From Scedosporium boydii (lineage: Eukaryota > Ascomycota > Sordariomycetes > Microascales > Microascaceae), in contig NJFT01000072.1 of the NCBI GenBank assembly GCA_002221725.1, positions 1 to 64,000 of the forward strand: 64,000 nt of DNA. The letters run 5' to 3'. The number at the start of each line of letters is the position of its first letter. The stretch's first letter is position 1. Shown one piece after another: positions 12,663 to 24,392 of this stretch. The notes under the pieces were generated by a model. It saw only the letters and a list, made by a program, of their open reading frames with translations. It ran no database searches and was not told the origin of the DNA. The position numbers and the translations under genes were made by a program.

Positions 12663-14430
12663 ATGCCTATCCACTCGCGCTGGGCAGTGCCCGTCCCCGA
12701 GTGCTCAATCCAAAAATGGATTTTCGGCTCATCGTTTGAGCCGCTGTCGAACCACAAAGCCTTCATGGACGCCGACAATCCCGAGACGAAGTACCTGACC
12801 TTTTCCGATTACCGGCTCGTGTCGAAGCAGATCGCCGTTGGGCTGCAGGCGGCCGGCTTGCAGGTAGGCGACCGGGTCTTGATCTTTTCGGGCAACAACG
12901 TATACTTCCCCGTCGTCTTCCTCGGTGTTCTAATGGCCGGAGGCATCGTGACTGGCGCGAACCCTGGCTTCAAGCCAAGAGAGTTGGCCCATCAGCTCCG
13001 GGACAGCGGCGCTTCCTTCATGCTCGCCGCGGCGAATAGTCTGCCGACAGCGATCGAGGCGGCGCGGGAGGTGAGCATACCGGCGCGGAACGTGTTCGCT
13101 TTCGACACCACCGTGCCTGGTTCTGCTTCGGTAGAGATTCCACCAAGCCTGGGAGCGAGACACTGGACTGAACTCCTTGCCCCGAGGGCACAGGCGGAAG
13201 CTTTCGACTGGGTCGAGCCCGCGGATCCTCGCAACACCACCTGCTGTCTTAACTATAGCTCGGGGACTACCGGTCTACCGAAGGGCGTTGAGATTTCCCA
13301 TCACAGCTATGTCTCTAACGGCACCGGCGTCATCACGCTTTCTCAGCAGAGGGAAGATTATGCGGCGTTTATTAAGCGTTCTGTCGGCCTTTGTTTTTTG
13401 CCACTCTATCATGCATATGGACAAACGTACTTTGTTGCCAACCTGGCTAGGCAAGGCATCCCGGTATACATCATGCCGTCATTCGACTTCGCGAAGATGC
13501 TCTCGCATCTTGCAAAGTATAGAGTGAACCACCTCCTTGCCGTCCCCCCAATCCTTGTCCTTCTCGCGAAGCATCCCCTCACACGAAAGGCCGATCTGAG
13601 TAGCCTGGAAGTAGTCGCGAGCGGTGCCGCGCCACTGGCCCTGGAAATTGCCCAGGAGACGCAGACCCTCCTTCGCGAAAATGTCTATGTACGCCAGGGA
13701 TGGGGTATGACGGAAGTAACCTGCACCTGTCTAGCTTGGGCGGGCTCGGACAATATGGGCACTACAGGTGCCGTCGGCGAGTTGATGCCCAACTGCCGGG
13801 CCAAGTTGATGAGCCTCGACGGGAAGACGGAGATTACCACGCCCGAGACCCGCGGCGAGCTCTGGGTGACGGGACCTACGCTGATGCGCGGATACTGGAA
13901 TAACCCCAAGGCGACTAATGAATCTACGTCTGTTGATGCCGACGGCACGAGGTGGCTCAAGACGGGTGATGTCGCCTATGTCGAGTCGTACAAGGCTGGA
14001 ACACTCTTCCACGTTGTTGATCGCTTGAAGGAGCTGATCAAGGTCAAGGGACGGCAAGTTGCGCCTGCCGAGCTCGAGGCCTTATTACTCGAGCGCCCTG
14101 ATGTTGCCGACGTGGCTGTGATTGGCGTCGACATCGACGGCGAGGAGAGGCCAAGGGCATATATCGTTAGGAGGGAAGGGACGAATCCTTCTGGAAAAGA
14201 GATTGCGGCTTGGGTTGAGAGCCGTGTTGCGGGATACAAGCGGCTCACGGGTGGTGTCGTCTTTGTTGATATGATTCCGAAGAACCCGGTAAGTAACAAT
14301 GCCTCCTTGAGGGCTGAGACCGTTACTACTGTGGGCACCGCTAACTGATAACTGATTGTAGTCTGGCAAGATTCTTAGAAAGGTCTTGCGAGACCAAGCC
14401 AAGATGGAATCCCAAAAGTCGAAGCTCTAG
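12663..14430 (+). CDS. Peroxisomal 4-coumarate-CoA ligase-like acyl-CoA synthetase
   Basis: Exons 12663-14288 and 14362-14430 give 564 aa. I chose the ATG at 12663 (context CACAATGCC) rather than one 24 bases upstream because family members start near this point. It is an ANL-superfamily adenylating enzyme that activates a carboxylic acid with ATP and then CoA. The ATP-binding loop YSSGTTGLPKG is at about 198-208, GWGMTE at about 345, the TGD hinge region at about 433, and DRLKELIKVKG at about 452. The PSGKILRK segment with the catalytic lysine (about 545) is encoded by the short second exon. The protein ends in SKL, a textbook PTS1, so it should act in peroxisomes. The substrate (aryl acid such as phenylacetate or coumarate, or fatty acid) cannot be read from the sequence. 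If the 73-nt intron is retained, translation stops at 14346-14348 without catalytic lysine or PTS1. Confidence 0.93.
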
Positions 14431-15030
14431 TGATAGAAGACATCAAGTACATATCTGTCGATGCGTTGCGACTCGAGGCAGGATATCTCTGTAAATACGT
14501 CTCCGCGTCTCCACATACAAACGGTAAATATCAATTTAAGACCTCAAGGGCCCATTGCTAGAATCACGAAACCAATATTTTCCTTTGGCCTGATATATCC
14601 ATCTAGTCTTGGGAAATTTATCAGGCTTGAAATATGCCGGGTTTTATCCCAAGTATCGAAGGGTTCCTTGGGAAGACAATGCCCTATGAACATCCGCTCT
14701 CGAGAACGTCGATGCTTGGATGCGGGTCTGTAGATGCTCCGATCGAGAAGACTAAATTGATTGACAATGGTTTGGTTGGCTTCAGATGACTGCACTGGAG
14801 ACTGGACTGCTGTGTCCAAGATCAAGGAGTGTGATTGATCTTGACTAAGTAATTGGGGTCCTTTGTGGAGGTACCTATACCTGGATTAGTTAGCTGCTGT
14901 GGTGCAATTTACTGTCTACAATACCTGGACTGTACTTTGTAAGTGGGTGTGGGCGCTGTGACGCGGCTTCATTCGCCCGCTACCAATTTAGGACACCCCC
15001 TGAACTTTAAAGGCTGAGGCACTGCACTAT

Positions 15031-15050
15031 GCTGTGCTGTGCTGTGCTGT
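15031..15050 (+). repeat. (GCTGT)4 tandem repeat
   Basis: Four perfect 5-bp units, about 280 bp before the start of the Cdc50-like gene. Probably a simple microsatellite. Confidence 0.8.
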
Positions 15051-15074
15051 TAAACTTTGTGCTTTGTACATCTG

Positions 15075-15083
15075 TACTTCGTA
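15075..15083. repeat. TACTTCGTA dispersed motif copy
   Basis: Exact copy of the dispersed 9-bp word, about 250 bp upstream of the Cdc50-like start codon. Related words (AAAGTACTTTGTA, TTACGAAGTT) follow within 80 bp. Confidence 0.7.
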
Positions 15084-15331
15084 CTTGGAATGTGGCTGTG
15101 GCATGGATGCAAAGTACTTTGTACCTTCACCTGCACCTGAACCGCCACCATTACGAAGTTCATCGCATTCAATCCTCGTGTTCGCATCACCACCATCCTC
15201 AAACACACACTCCTCCCCAACCTGTCCTTTCTTCGAGAGCCTTCAAATATCCCGACAGCATCCCGCCATCGACTTCGGAATCCATCGCTCTATCGAAACG
15301 GCCCCGATCTCCGACGACTTCCGATTCCAGA

Positions 15332-17134
15332 ATGTCCGAAACACCACCAGGGGCCGGCCAAGCCGACTCGATCAGCGAAGACCTCGCTGGCAAGCAGCCC
15401 GAGAAGAAGAAGAGCAGGAGACCGGCGAGTGAGTCTTTCACAGTTTAACCGTGTGGTTATTACAGCGGATTCAATTTCCCGAATCTATGCTGGCGTGGAA
15501 TGGCTTGGCTTCAGCATCGAGCAGCCCAGCGTCGCTCCTGGCAAGGATGCCTTGCTGGCGGACATTATTTGAAAGAGTCGAAGGAGAGGCTGACTTTGCA
15601 TCTTCCTACTGTTAGATACCGCCTTTCGACAGCAGCGATTGAAGGCATGGCAGTAAGTCGATTTTTCTCCTTTTTCGCCAACATACGGCCCGATGCACCC
15701 GGTGGAAGAACTCACAATCACTGACATCGCGACCTCAGACCCATCCTCACGCCCAAGACCGTCCTTCCTCTCTTCTTTACGATCGGCATAATATTCGCTC
15801 CCATCGGCGGCCTGCTTCTCTACGCCAGCGCGCAGGTATGGTGAAATACTCGAAACCTCGGATCTCTTTATTCCCTGTCGTTCCGGCATATCCTAACATG
15901 TAATCGATCTATATATAGGTCCAAGAGATCCAGATTGACTACACAAACTGCCGCGATGACGCTCCTGCAGTCACTAGCATCACGGACCCAGGATCTGCGA
16001 TGCCAACCGATCTAATAACGACTGCCTTCAAGGCCCAGAACGCCAACGCCAACGCTATGTGGTCCAAGATCGAGAACGTCACCGTCGACTACGGACGCGG
16101 CCTGCCTGTCAACGTCACCCAGTGCATCCTCCAATTCTCCATCCCCGAAGACATGGGCCCCCCCGTCCTTTTCTTCTACCGTCTTACCGATTTCCACCAG
16201 AACCACCGTCGATACGTCGCCTCTTTCAACCAGAAGCAGCTCAAGGGCGATGCGGTCGGCAAGGGCGAGATTGACGGGTCCAGCTGCGATCCCCTGCGAA
16301 GCGACAACGAGACCGGCTTACCCTACTACCCTTGTGGACTCATTGCCAACTCTATCTTCAACGATACCTTCGATTCTCCCGAGCTTCTCGGCGGTTCTGA
16401 GCCCATCCGCTACGAAATGGCGAACAACACTGGTATCGCTTGGGATTCCGATAAGGAGCTCTATGGCCAGACCAAGTACAAGCCCAACGAGGTCTCGCCC
16501 CCTCCTAACTGGCGCCGTCTATATCCTAACTACACCGAGGAACTTCCCCCGCCCAACCTGGCTGAATGGGAGGGTTTCATGGTGTGGATGAGGACTGCCG
16601 GTCTCCCCGCTTTCAGCAAGCTCTACCAGCGCAATGATACCGCCGCTTTGGCCCAGGGTACCTACAGGGTTGTCATCAACGATGGTATGTGGTGATTTAC
16701 ACCTCCCGTTACCCCACCTCCGTGATAGGGTAAGAAACGAACGTGAAATTAACATTACTCTCTCTGTCTTATAGAATTCCCCACGCGAGCTTACAAGGGC
16801 ACCAAGTCGATGGTCATTTCCACCCGTACTGTCATGGGAGGCCGAAATCCTTTCCTAGGCATCGCCTACGTCGTTGTCGGTGGCATGTGTATTCTTCTCG
16901 GTACCATCTTTACCATTACGCATCTCATCAAGCCAAGGTATGTGTTATCTCGCAGTTGTGATATCTCCCAACCCAGAAGAAGAGAGGGGAAACAAAGGAG
17001 AATGCTGACAATCCCGCAGGAAACTTGGCGACCATACCTACCTCTCCTGGAACAATGCCCCAAGCACAGGCAAGGCCGCCGGCCCATCAACCGCTGTCGC
17101 CTCTGGCCGAGATCTTGGTCGGGCTGACGCCTAG
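15332..17134 (+). CDS. Cdc50/Lem3-family P4-ATPase flippase subunit
   Basis: Six exons: 15332-15428, 15616-15652, 15739-15835, 15919-16684, 16775-16937, 17020-17134, giving 424 aa. All five introns have GT...AG ends and the frame closes exactly. Cdc50 proteins are the obligate partners of type IV P-type ATPases that flip phospholipids across late secretory membranes. The order of parts fits: a Lys/Arg-rich cytosolic N-terminus, the conserved [17 protein letters not shown] stretch before membrane segment 1 (about 51-73), a large luminal domain with several Asn-X-Ser/Thr sites and Cys residues ([17 protein letters not shown]), and membrane segment 2 at about 357-383. Exon 2 is a 37-nt microexon. 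The gene is convergent with SPT16. Which yeast paralogue (Cdc50, Lem3, Crf1) it matches is not decided here. Confidence 0.95.
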
Positions 17135-18195
17135 GCGGCCGATCCCCGATTGTGGTTCGCGATGAGAGCCCGCTATGTCGCGGATGCTCTCGACGATCGT
17201 TTGCTCCCGACGTACAACTGAACTTGCAACATTCTGTCAGTTGTCGTGAGCGCGTTAATTGCATTGTACGAATATATAAATACTTCGATGGGTGTCGAGT
17301 TCGACCACGCGTCGCCATCGACATTACCCTTGTTATTGAAGGAGGGAGGGAGCTCGTCATGGTTGTTTTCCGGTCCATTTACTTTTTTTTTTCTCGTTCT
17401 GGCACATGATTCCCTTGCGTTGAGCTATATTTCGATGCCTCCACTATCCTCATCAGGAGGAGAGAAAAAAAAAAGATCGGGTTTGTAGTTCGCCGTGTGG
17501 CAGTTTGGCATCTCTCATCCTTTCCATTCCATGAAATGGACAGCACACTCGGATCGACGTTATGACTCTTAGTTTTTCTTTTTACCTTGTTTCTTCGTTC
17601 ATGCTTGTTAGTTGGGATGGAGTTTGGGTCACGTAACACAGTATTTCGTCAGAAATAGAATATCATGGTTTTACAAAAATGAAGAAAAGACCAAGTGTGT
17701 GTCACATTGGCGAGGTTTGGCGGAGCTCATGCTCACTCCATGGAATTGGTGAATTCTTTACGACAAACTCTTCGATTCAAGACTAGGATGAGAGAAACAG
17801 ACTCCGCCAACTCCATTTGACTTTGTTCGTAGCTTACACACGAAGAGAATGTCCCTATATAGGGACCGTAAACGAAGAACCCCTGGAACGAGAAAAAGGG
17901 GTCTCGGCAACAAAGTGTGGATATGGAAGAACAGGAAACATGAAAAAGAGTTGCCCTATCCCCAAAAAACTGAGATGATAGGAAAGCGAAAACAAAGGAA
18001 ACCCTGGTCCCAATTCCGATTATTTTGCTGAACAGAGAAAAAAAGAAGAATGAGAGTACAGACAGACAAATGAAAAACCACTGAAAGGTCGAAAAGTCAT
18101 CCGGCAGTCTCAACAACAGTCTCAATGATACACGAGGGGCCTGGGGGCCTCAGGACACGAAAGTGCGGCGAATAAGCCTTGCCATAGCAAGGGGA
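17135..18195. other. Convergent 3' region, Cdc50 / SPT16
   Basis: This is the shared 3' region of two convergent genes. It is A/T-rich with short homopolymers (T9 near 17386, A9 near 17466) and holds no recognisable gene. Confidence 0.5.
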
Positions 18196-21100
18196 TTAAT
18201 GCTTTCGCTTCTTCCGGCCCCTATCCTCGTCATCGAGGCCGCTGTCACGGTCTCGCTTGCGAGCCTTCTTCTCAAGCTCGTCCCAGTCTTCACCCTCTTC
18301 TTCACTAACATCATCGTCTTCATCCTCTTCGTCGGAGACGTTAGAGCCGTAATCCGAGTCCTCCTCGCTAGACTCAGAGGCGGCATCAAGTTCGTCTTCG
18401 TCAATCTCAAAGGCGCTCTCCTCCTCCTCCTCATCGGATCCACCCTCATCATCCGACTCTTGTTGAAGGAAGGACCAGCCACCATCTTGGAAGAACTGGT
18501 AGGGATCCGCGGTAACCGTCTTCATAATGGTAGGCCAGCTGAGATTCAGGGGACCTTCGCTGTAGAGGATATCTGAGTTGTCGAGCCAGTCTTTCACGTC
18601 CTCGATCTGTTCAACCGGGATCGTATTGATGTGGTAGGGAGCCCGACTGTAGTCCTTGAAAACAAAGACCAGGTCAAAGTTCTTCAAACCAAACTGGACA
18701 CGCTCCAGATGGGCAATCTCAATATCCTCAAGGGTGAGAACCATAAATGGAGGCTCGATGACCTGGATAAGACAGTCCGTGGTCGGCTGGATGAAGACGT
18801 TGCTTCGGAAGGGTACACCGTGGAAACCGAGTTCTCGGATAGGCATGTCCACCTCGATACCTTCATTCTTACCCGCCTCAGCAATCTTTTGAGCGAACCC
18901 GTGGAACAATCGGTCAAGGTCCCCCCTACGGCGCCTTTCCTCTTGCTCCTGTTCGAATTCGTCCTCATCGCCGTATCGGTATTTCCTCCGGCGATTGCCC
19001 GTCTCGTCAAATTGGATGTCCGTTGCCTCGCGATAGAACTGGACATCCTTGGTCTTCTTCTTGTTACCAACAATGATGGGGTCTTTGAGATGAATGTGAA
19101 TCACAACGATAAGTTCGTGTTCGCAAGGCTGGAAGAAAAGATGGCGGACGTTGGAGAAGAGTACATCGACACGCTGCTGAGTGCTGAGCGGAGATTGGTA
19201 TCGGATACCGTTCTGATGGATTTCTAACTTTCCAGGGACACGCTTTCCTTCCATCGCGGGACGAATGAAGACGTTGTCAAGGACAGGAGGGCGACGATCT
19301 AGGCAGGCCAAGTTAGCAAGTTGTCGTAAAAAGAGGAGAGGGAGGGGTTTGGGGGGTTAGTAAGTGTCAAGGAAGTTAGGGTAGTACTCACTTCTAATCT
19401 CGATGAGCTTGTCTTGCTCGACAACGTCCTCCATGTCCTTCTTCTCTTGCTCCTTTTTAACGGCGTCACGCTTCATATTCGAGATTTGGTTCGCGATATC
19501 CGTGTATCGATCCTTGTCTTCCGAACGGAAGGTCAAACTCCGGACGAAGTGGGCCGTTGCGTCCTCAAACGGCTGATCATCTTTCCTGCCCACACCCTGT
19601 CCGGGCGAAAGAAAGTTGATGCGGAGGAAGACCCAGTCACCTTCATCGTTGACACTGGCGTTCTTGATCGTGTTGATATGGAACGGAACCGGGCGACCCA
19701 TAACGGGTACAATGACGGTGTTGCTCTTGGAGTCGACCACGATCTTGAGATCACGAACCTTGGGAGGAAGCTGGTTATCTCGCTTGTAGGATTCGAACTT
19801 CTTGAACTTCTTGACTTCCACGCCGTTTTGGCCACCGGTAGACTCTGTGTATCGTCCAAGGCCTTCCTTTTGCTTCTTGGCTGCCAATTCTTGCTGATGC
19901 TTTCGTCGCTTGGCCTCAGCATCCTCATCGACTTGTGTTGTCCGCTCCGACCTCAACCTCGTCTGGGTGATGTTCTTCGTAGCGACTGCGCCAACGCGAT
20001 GATCCTTCTTCTCCTTCTTGGGAGTGGGCTGAGTTTCCTCCTCATCCTTGAAGAAGAAAGAGTTCGAGTTGGCCTCAATGGGAGCTTCCTGCGTGAAGAC
20101 AACGGGCTCGGTCGTGGTGACGCGGATCGTGTCCATGATCATCAAAGAATAGATCTTGCTATTCTTGTCCTGGGGGTTGGGGTTCTCGATGTCGGAAAAG
20201 CCAGTTGTGATACAGAGGGTCATACCGTCCTTAAGGGTCCTGCTGTTCTTGGCATTCAAGATCATGGTGGTGTCTTTGGTCTCAAGTCCGATGCCCCAGC
20301 CCACGTTCCTCAGGAAATGCTTCTCCATATCAGGCTTTTTGGCTCGAATCATACTGAGAGCCTTGGCGTAGACGTCCTTTGCAACAACGCCGTCTCGGAT
20401 TTCCTTGAGAACAGCATTGTGAACGTTGCACAAGAGCTTGTAGTTGCCCTCTTGCGACTTGTTGGGGTCAATCAAATAAGTACGCGCGATGGCCGAGCTA
20501 TACGACTTGTATCGAAGGCCCATAGCCGCGATAATCGTTCCAGGATGCAGGATATCGTCGTTCGCCTCTGAGGAGAGCCTGAGATCGTACTTACCACCAC
20601 TCTGGACGATAGGGCCAGTAACCCAGTCCAACTGCGAAGGGTCAAGATCGGAGGGGAGCTTGGACTTGTTGGGAAGCTGCACAGTCTTCCAAAACTTGTC
20701 GTCGTCCAGCTTCTTGTCCACCTTGTCGGCAAGCGCACTGTGCTTAACCTTCTTCTCCTGGTCCAGAATATTGGACATCTCCTCCAAGAAGTATGGGGTC
20801 ATCAGGGCCACGCAGGCCTTAGACGACGTTCGCATCGCGCGGAGCTCGGTCTCATCCTTGACGGAGAAGGCGGCGACGGAAAGCGTTTGCGAAATATCGA
20901 CCTCGGTGACATCCTTGCATTGGTCGGCGAAGACCTTCTTCCATTCGTCGACGAAGGGTCCGCGGGAGAAGTCTTTGGCGAGGGTTCCGACTTTGTTCTA
21001 AAAGGGCATCGTCAGCGCCTTCATCGGTTTATTTTGCGATCCACATGGTAGCTCCGATCGAATACATACGCCTGAAGCTTTGATCTTGTCGGCGATCTTG

Positions 21101-21639
21101 ACGAAAATCTTCTCGTTCTCGGCTGCGTCCTTACCGCGAATTAGGATCTCGATCGGGAACCGGCCGCCCTTCAACTGGTCGAGATGCTTGGCTATAAACA
21201 CATTAGCCCCAGATCTCTGCAAAGACTTGATGGGATAAATGGAGTATAGTCGCGCTCACCTTTCTTGGCTGTCGTGACAATGTAGAGGCAGTCCATCGTG
21301 AAAAGCATCAACGTTGCGGGGAACTCGTATCCCAGCAACCAGAACTAGCAAGCTTGTCAGCCAAAAGACAAAAGGGCAAAGAAAAAAAAAAGATTTGCAG
21401 AGGAGCTGGAATGTAATAAAGGGCAAGAAGCAGGAATTCTGTGATGGATTTGGAGAACCTACATGCATGGCGTTATTCTTGTGGAAGTCTTGACTATCCT
21501 CTGCTTTGCCCATGAGGATGATGATAGAGGAAGCTCCATTAAAGAGGCCTTCTTTAGAGCGAGCATCATTCTTCCAAGAGCTCACAAAATGTGAAATTCG
21601 CTCTTGGAAGAGCTGGCTATCAATCTTGATCTCCGCCAT
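18196..21639 (-). CDS. SPT16: FACT complex histone chaperone subunit Spt16
   Basis: Minus-strand exons 21639-21463, 21344-21260, 21191-21070, 20997-19392, 19298-18196 give 1030 aa, close to yeast Spt16 (1035 aa). FACT (Spt16 with Pob3 and an HMG protein) takes apart and rebuilds nucleosomes during transcription and replication. The N-terminal half has the aminopeptidase-like fold, with sequence such as [17 protein letters not shown]. The middle has the Spt16/PH-like regions ([35 protein letters not shown]). The C-terminus is a long Asp/Glu/Ser tail ending in a basic KKRKH. The frame is kept across all four introns (93, 72, 68 and 118 nt). It is convergent with the Cdc50-like gene and divergent from the Dap1-like gene, with 503 bp between start codons. 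Confidence 0.97.
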
Positions 21640-22142
21640 GATTGATCGATGGTCAACTGTGACGAAGGTAGATGGATTGGCCCGGAATGGGGAGAAAAGA
21701 AAGGTCAAGGATGGTCAAGGCAGATGTCGCCTCGAGTTCCAGTTTAGGTGACGCGAAAATTTACGGGAGGACAAAGCTCTAGGATTGCTGGCGCGTTAAG
21801 TACGTCAGTCACGTGACAGTGGTCTGGTCATGACGCGGGGCCTGTAGCTCCACTGTGACTCTGGCTGCAGGAAGCTCCTGGCTAGTCTGGCCCATCACAA
21901 GCTTAGGAGCCTAGGTCCCCGGCATCTGCTATCAAAATCGGCGTTGAGGGGAGCGGGGGACCCGTTGGAATGGTTTGCGACAGTGTCGACACGAATGCAG
22001 CGGTGTACTTAACTTTCTTTCTTCAGAGAACAGATATAATCTTGGTTGCTCACGTCTCTGCTTTTCAGTCTTCCATCAATTTCTCTCAACCTCCCTTTGA
22101 AATTCTCCTTCCCCGCCCGCAATTAATACAGCGTCGTCCAAA
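21640..22142. promoter_or_regulatory. Divergent promoter region of SPT16 and Dap1-like gene
   Basis: 503 bp separate two divergent start codons, so the promoters of both genes must lie here unless 5' introns exist. It contains the palindrome TCACGTGA at 21809-21816 and a C/T-rich leader (22060-22130) before the Dap1-like ATG. Confidence 0.6.
21809..21816. promoter_or_regulatory. TCACGTGA E-box
   Basis: Perfect palindromic E-box with flanking T/A, the kind bound by Cbf1-type and SREBP-type bHLH factors. It lies 170 bp from the SPT16 start and 327 bp from the Dap1-like start. Fungal Dap1 proteins act in sterol synthesis and some are under SREBP control, so a role on the Dap1 side is plausible but unproven. 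Confidence 0.45.
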
Positions 22143-22814
22143 ATGAGCGGCAAGTTTGAACCGAAGGAGCCAGTCCAGCTCAACCCGCCGAACTACACAC
22201 CCATCTCAGTCGAGGAGCTTGGAAAGCACAACGGTATGAACAGCCATGAAACCTTGCCGTCTTTTTTCACCTTCATTTTTTAAAAAGAGTCAAGCGCGTG
22301 TTTATTCCCATTAAACTCGAGCGCTCTTAATACAAACATCCAAACCCTCTGATGGGGACCATCTTTCGATCCTCTTAACTCTCGGCGCATCCTTGTGGCA
22401 GAGAAAAGAAAGCGAGTATAGAGAGCGCTAACTAAACAAACGCCGAACAGGCACTAATGGACAGCCCTGCTATGTGGCTATCAAGGGCATAGTGTTTGAC
22501 GTCTCCGGCAAGGAAGCGTATCAGCCCGGCGGCAGCTACTCTGGTTTGTCTACCCTTCCTTACCTTGCCACTACTTTGCTTTACTATTCGCCAAGCATGT
22601 GAGCTAATATCTTGTAGCCTTTTCCGGAAAGGATGCGTCGAGGGCATTGGGACTGATGTCAACGAAGACCGAGGATGTTCGACCGGACTGGTTTGACTTG
22701 GATGACAAGGAGAAGAAGACCCTTGATGACTGGTACACCTTCTTTTCCAAGAGGTACAATATCGTCGGAACCGTCGAGGGTGCTACAAACAAGGATCCAA
22801 GCAGCTCTCTGTAG
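22143..22814 (+). CDS. Dap1-like heme-binding cytochrome b5-fold protein
   Basis: Exons 22143-22233, 22451-22543, 22618-22814 give 126 aa. The protein has the cytochrome b5-like fold of the Dap1/PGRMC (membrane steroid-binding) group: QPCYVAIKGIVFDVSG, then YQPGGSYSAFSGKDASRALG. In this family Tyr rather than paired His binds heme. Yeast Dap1 supports the P450 Erg11 in ergosterol synthesis and affects damage resistance. There is no N-terminal membrane helix, as in fungal Dap1 and unlike animal PGRMC1. Intron 1 is long for this window (217 nt). An AATAAA poly(A)-signal candidate lies at 22877-22882. It shares a divergent promoter with SPT16. Confidence 0.93.
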
Positions 22815-23080
22815 GGTAGGATAGATGGTTAGGTGTGCTCCTAATGGATGGACAGAGGAGGATTACACTAAAATTCAATAAAGCAAAGAATAAAAAGAAA
22901 AGAATCAACTGTATAAGCTCTTCTATACAAACCTAACTATTCTCAGACTTCACCCTACAATGAGAGATTTCTTTTATTCACTATTGCTTGCTTCAAACCT
23001 ACCACTCAGGAATGGCAAAAAATGAGTATCAAATTGCGTCAGTTGTGTTCGGCAAAAAACAGGAGAGAAAGGAAAAAAGT

Positions 23081-23171
23081 TGATTCGACCCAGGCTCGAA
23101 CTGGGGACCTCTTGTGTCCAACATCCATAGGAATGTTAGACAAGCGTGATAACCAACTACACCATCGAACC
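23081..23171 (-). tRNA. tRNA-Val (anticodon AAC) with intron
   Basis: On the minus strand the acceptor stem GGTTCGA pairs with TCGAATC (one G-U), followed by discriminator A. The D-arm is GTGT AGTTGGTTA TCAC, the anticodon stem CTTGT/ACAAG, the anticodon loop CTAACA plus C with anticodon AAC, and the T-arm CCCAG TTCGAGC CTGGG. A 17-nt intron (TTCCTATGGATGTTGGA) sits one base after the anticodon, the standard place. A T6 run (23073-23078 on the other strand) follows as Pol III terminator. Confidence 0.93.
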
Positions 23172-23567
23172 GTTACAGAACCATTTTATTATTGTGCCCT
23201 ATATAGCCTAGCCTCTCTAGCCCCACCATAACTAACCCCGCGACCCCACCACTATTCCGGTCCATTGTCTTGTTTAACATCGAGTCTCAACATCATGGAT
23301 CTGTTCAGTGCCACTGAAGAATTATGGGAGAAGAAGCTAATAATCTTAATATAAACTCGGGGTGGAAAGGATACTATGAAGTAGAATCCAAATACCTATT
23401 TCGTAAATAGGCCGACACTTGGCGAAATTCGGCTTAAGCAATGTCCTTCCTCCTTCGTCAACCCCACTACCCCAGCTGCCGATGCCGAACCCGTCCTCCG
23501 TCCACGTCAAGTTAGCCACTAAGACCCCAATCTCCTCACATCTCAATCCTACATCGTAAACCTGTAA
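23172..23567. other. Intergenic region, tRNA-Val / CMD-family gene
   Basis: It holds the upstream region of both the tRNA and the CMD-family gene. No gene seen. Confidence 0.45.
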
Positions 23568-24392
23568 ATGTCCCCTTCAAATCTTCTACAAAAATTGCAT
23601 AGACCTCTCAAGCAAATATACTCTCCTCATATCTATCGAGCCCTCACAACATCACAAACCCTCAAAATGCGCCTCCCCTACGTCCCCGACCCGCCCCCCA
23701 CCACGACCGAGCAAGACGCGGCCATCGTCTCCCGCATCCAAGCCCGCCGCGCCCCGCGCCCTCTCCAAGCACTCGACCTCACCCTCCTGCACTCCCCTCC
23801 CGTCGCCGACGGCTGGAACTCTTTCCTCGGCGCCGTCCGCACCCGCACCTCTATCGCCGATGACATCAAAGAGCTCGCCATCTCGCGCGTCGCCGTGTGC
23901 AACCGCGCCTGGTATGAGTGGGGTCACCACGCCCCTCTCGCCGTTAAGGCCGGCGTGAGCGAGGCGGTTATGGAGGTGGCTAAGAGGCCGGAGCCCCTGG
24001 GGAGGGAGCAGAGGCCTGAGGGCGTGAGTGATAAGGAGTGGGCTGTTCTCGTGTATACGGATGAGATGACTAGGAACGTTGAGGTGGCGGATGAGACGTT
24101 TGCTCTTGTCAAGGGACTGTTTAGTGACCAGGAAGTGGTAGAGATTACGGCTACTGTAGGTGCCATTCCTTTTTCACTTTGCGGATGATTTTTATTTGGC
24201 TTCGCGTGCTGAGATCGATTCCACCTAGGTCGCTTGCTACAACTGCGTAAGCCGATTCTTGGTAGCACTAGATGGTAAGTGAAACAAAAACAATTCCGAT
24301 AGCAGGATTATATTCCAATGCTAACTACTCTACTCTCCCTCGTCATAGTCGGAGAAAGGAACGGTCTTGGTCCGGATGCGCTTGCCCATTAA
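23568..24392 (+). CDS. Carboxymuconolactone decarboxylase (AhpD-like) family protein
   Basis: Exons 23568-24155, 24229-24274, 24349-24392 give 225 aa. An in-frame ATG at 23667 would give 192 aa. The first 33 residues are basic with no Asp or Glu, so the longer form could be a mitochondrial isoform; start choice is open. The CMD/AhpD-like all-helical fold is shown by AVRTRTSIADDIKELAIS, the motif NRAWYEWGHHAPLAVKAGVS (about 113-132) and the end ACYNCVSRFLVALDVGERNG. The YxWxxHxxxA motif is characteristic. A CxxC is present (CYNC), but its position is not that of classical AhpD. Members include gamma-carboxymuconolactone decarboxylases and peroxide-related proteins; the reaction of this one is unknown. 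It is convergent with the unknown gene at 24950. Confidence 0.9.

Larger units (their letters stand above)
14431..15331. other. Intergenic region, ligase / Cdc50
   Basis: No gene seen. It contains the GCTGT tandem repeat (15031-15050) and one exact TACTTCGTA (15075), and ends in a C/A-rich leader before the Cdc50 ATG. Confidence 0.5.
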
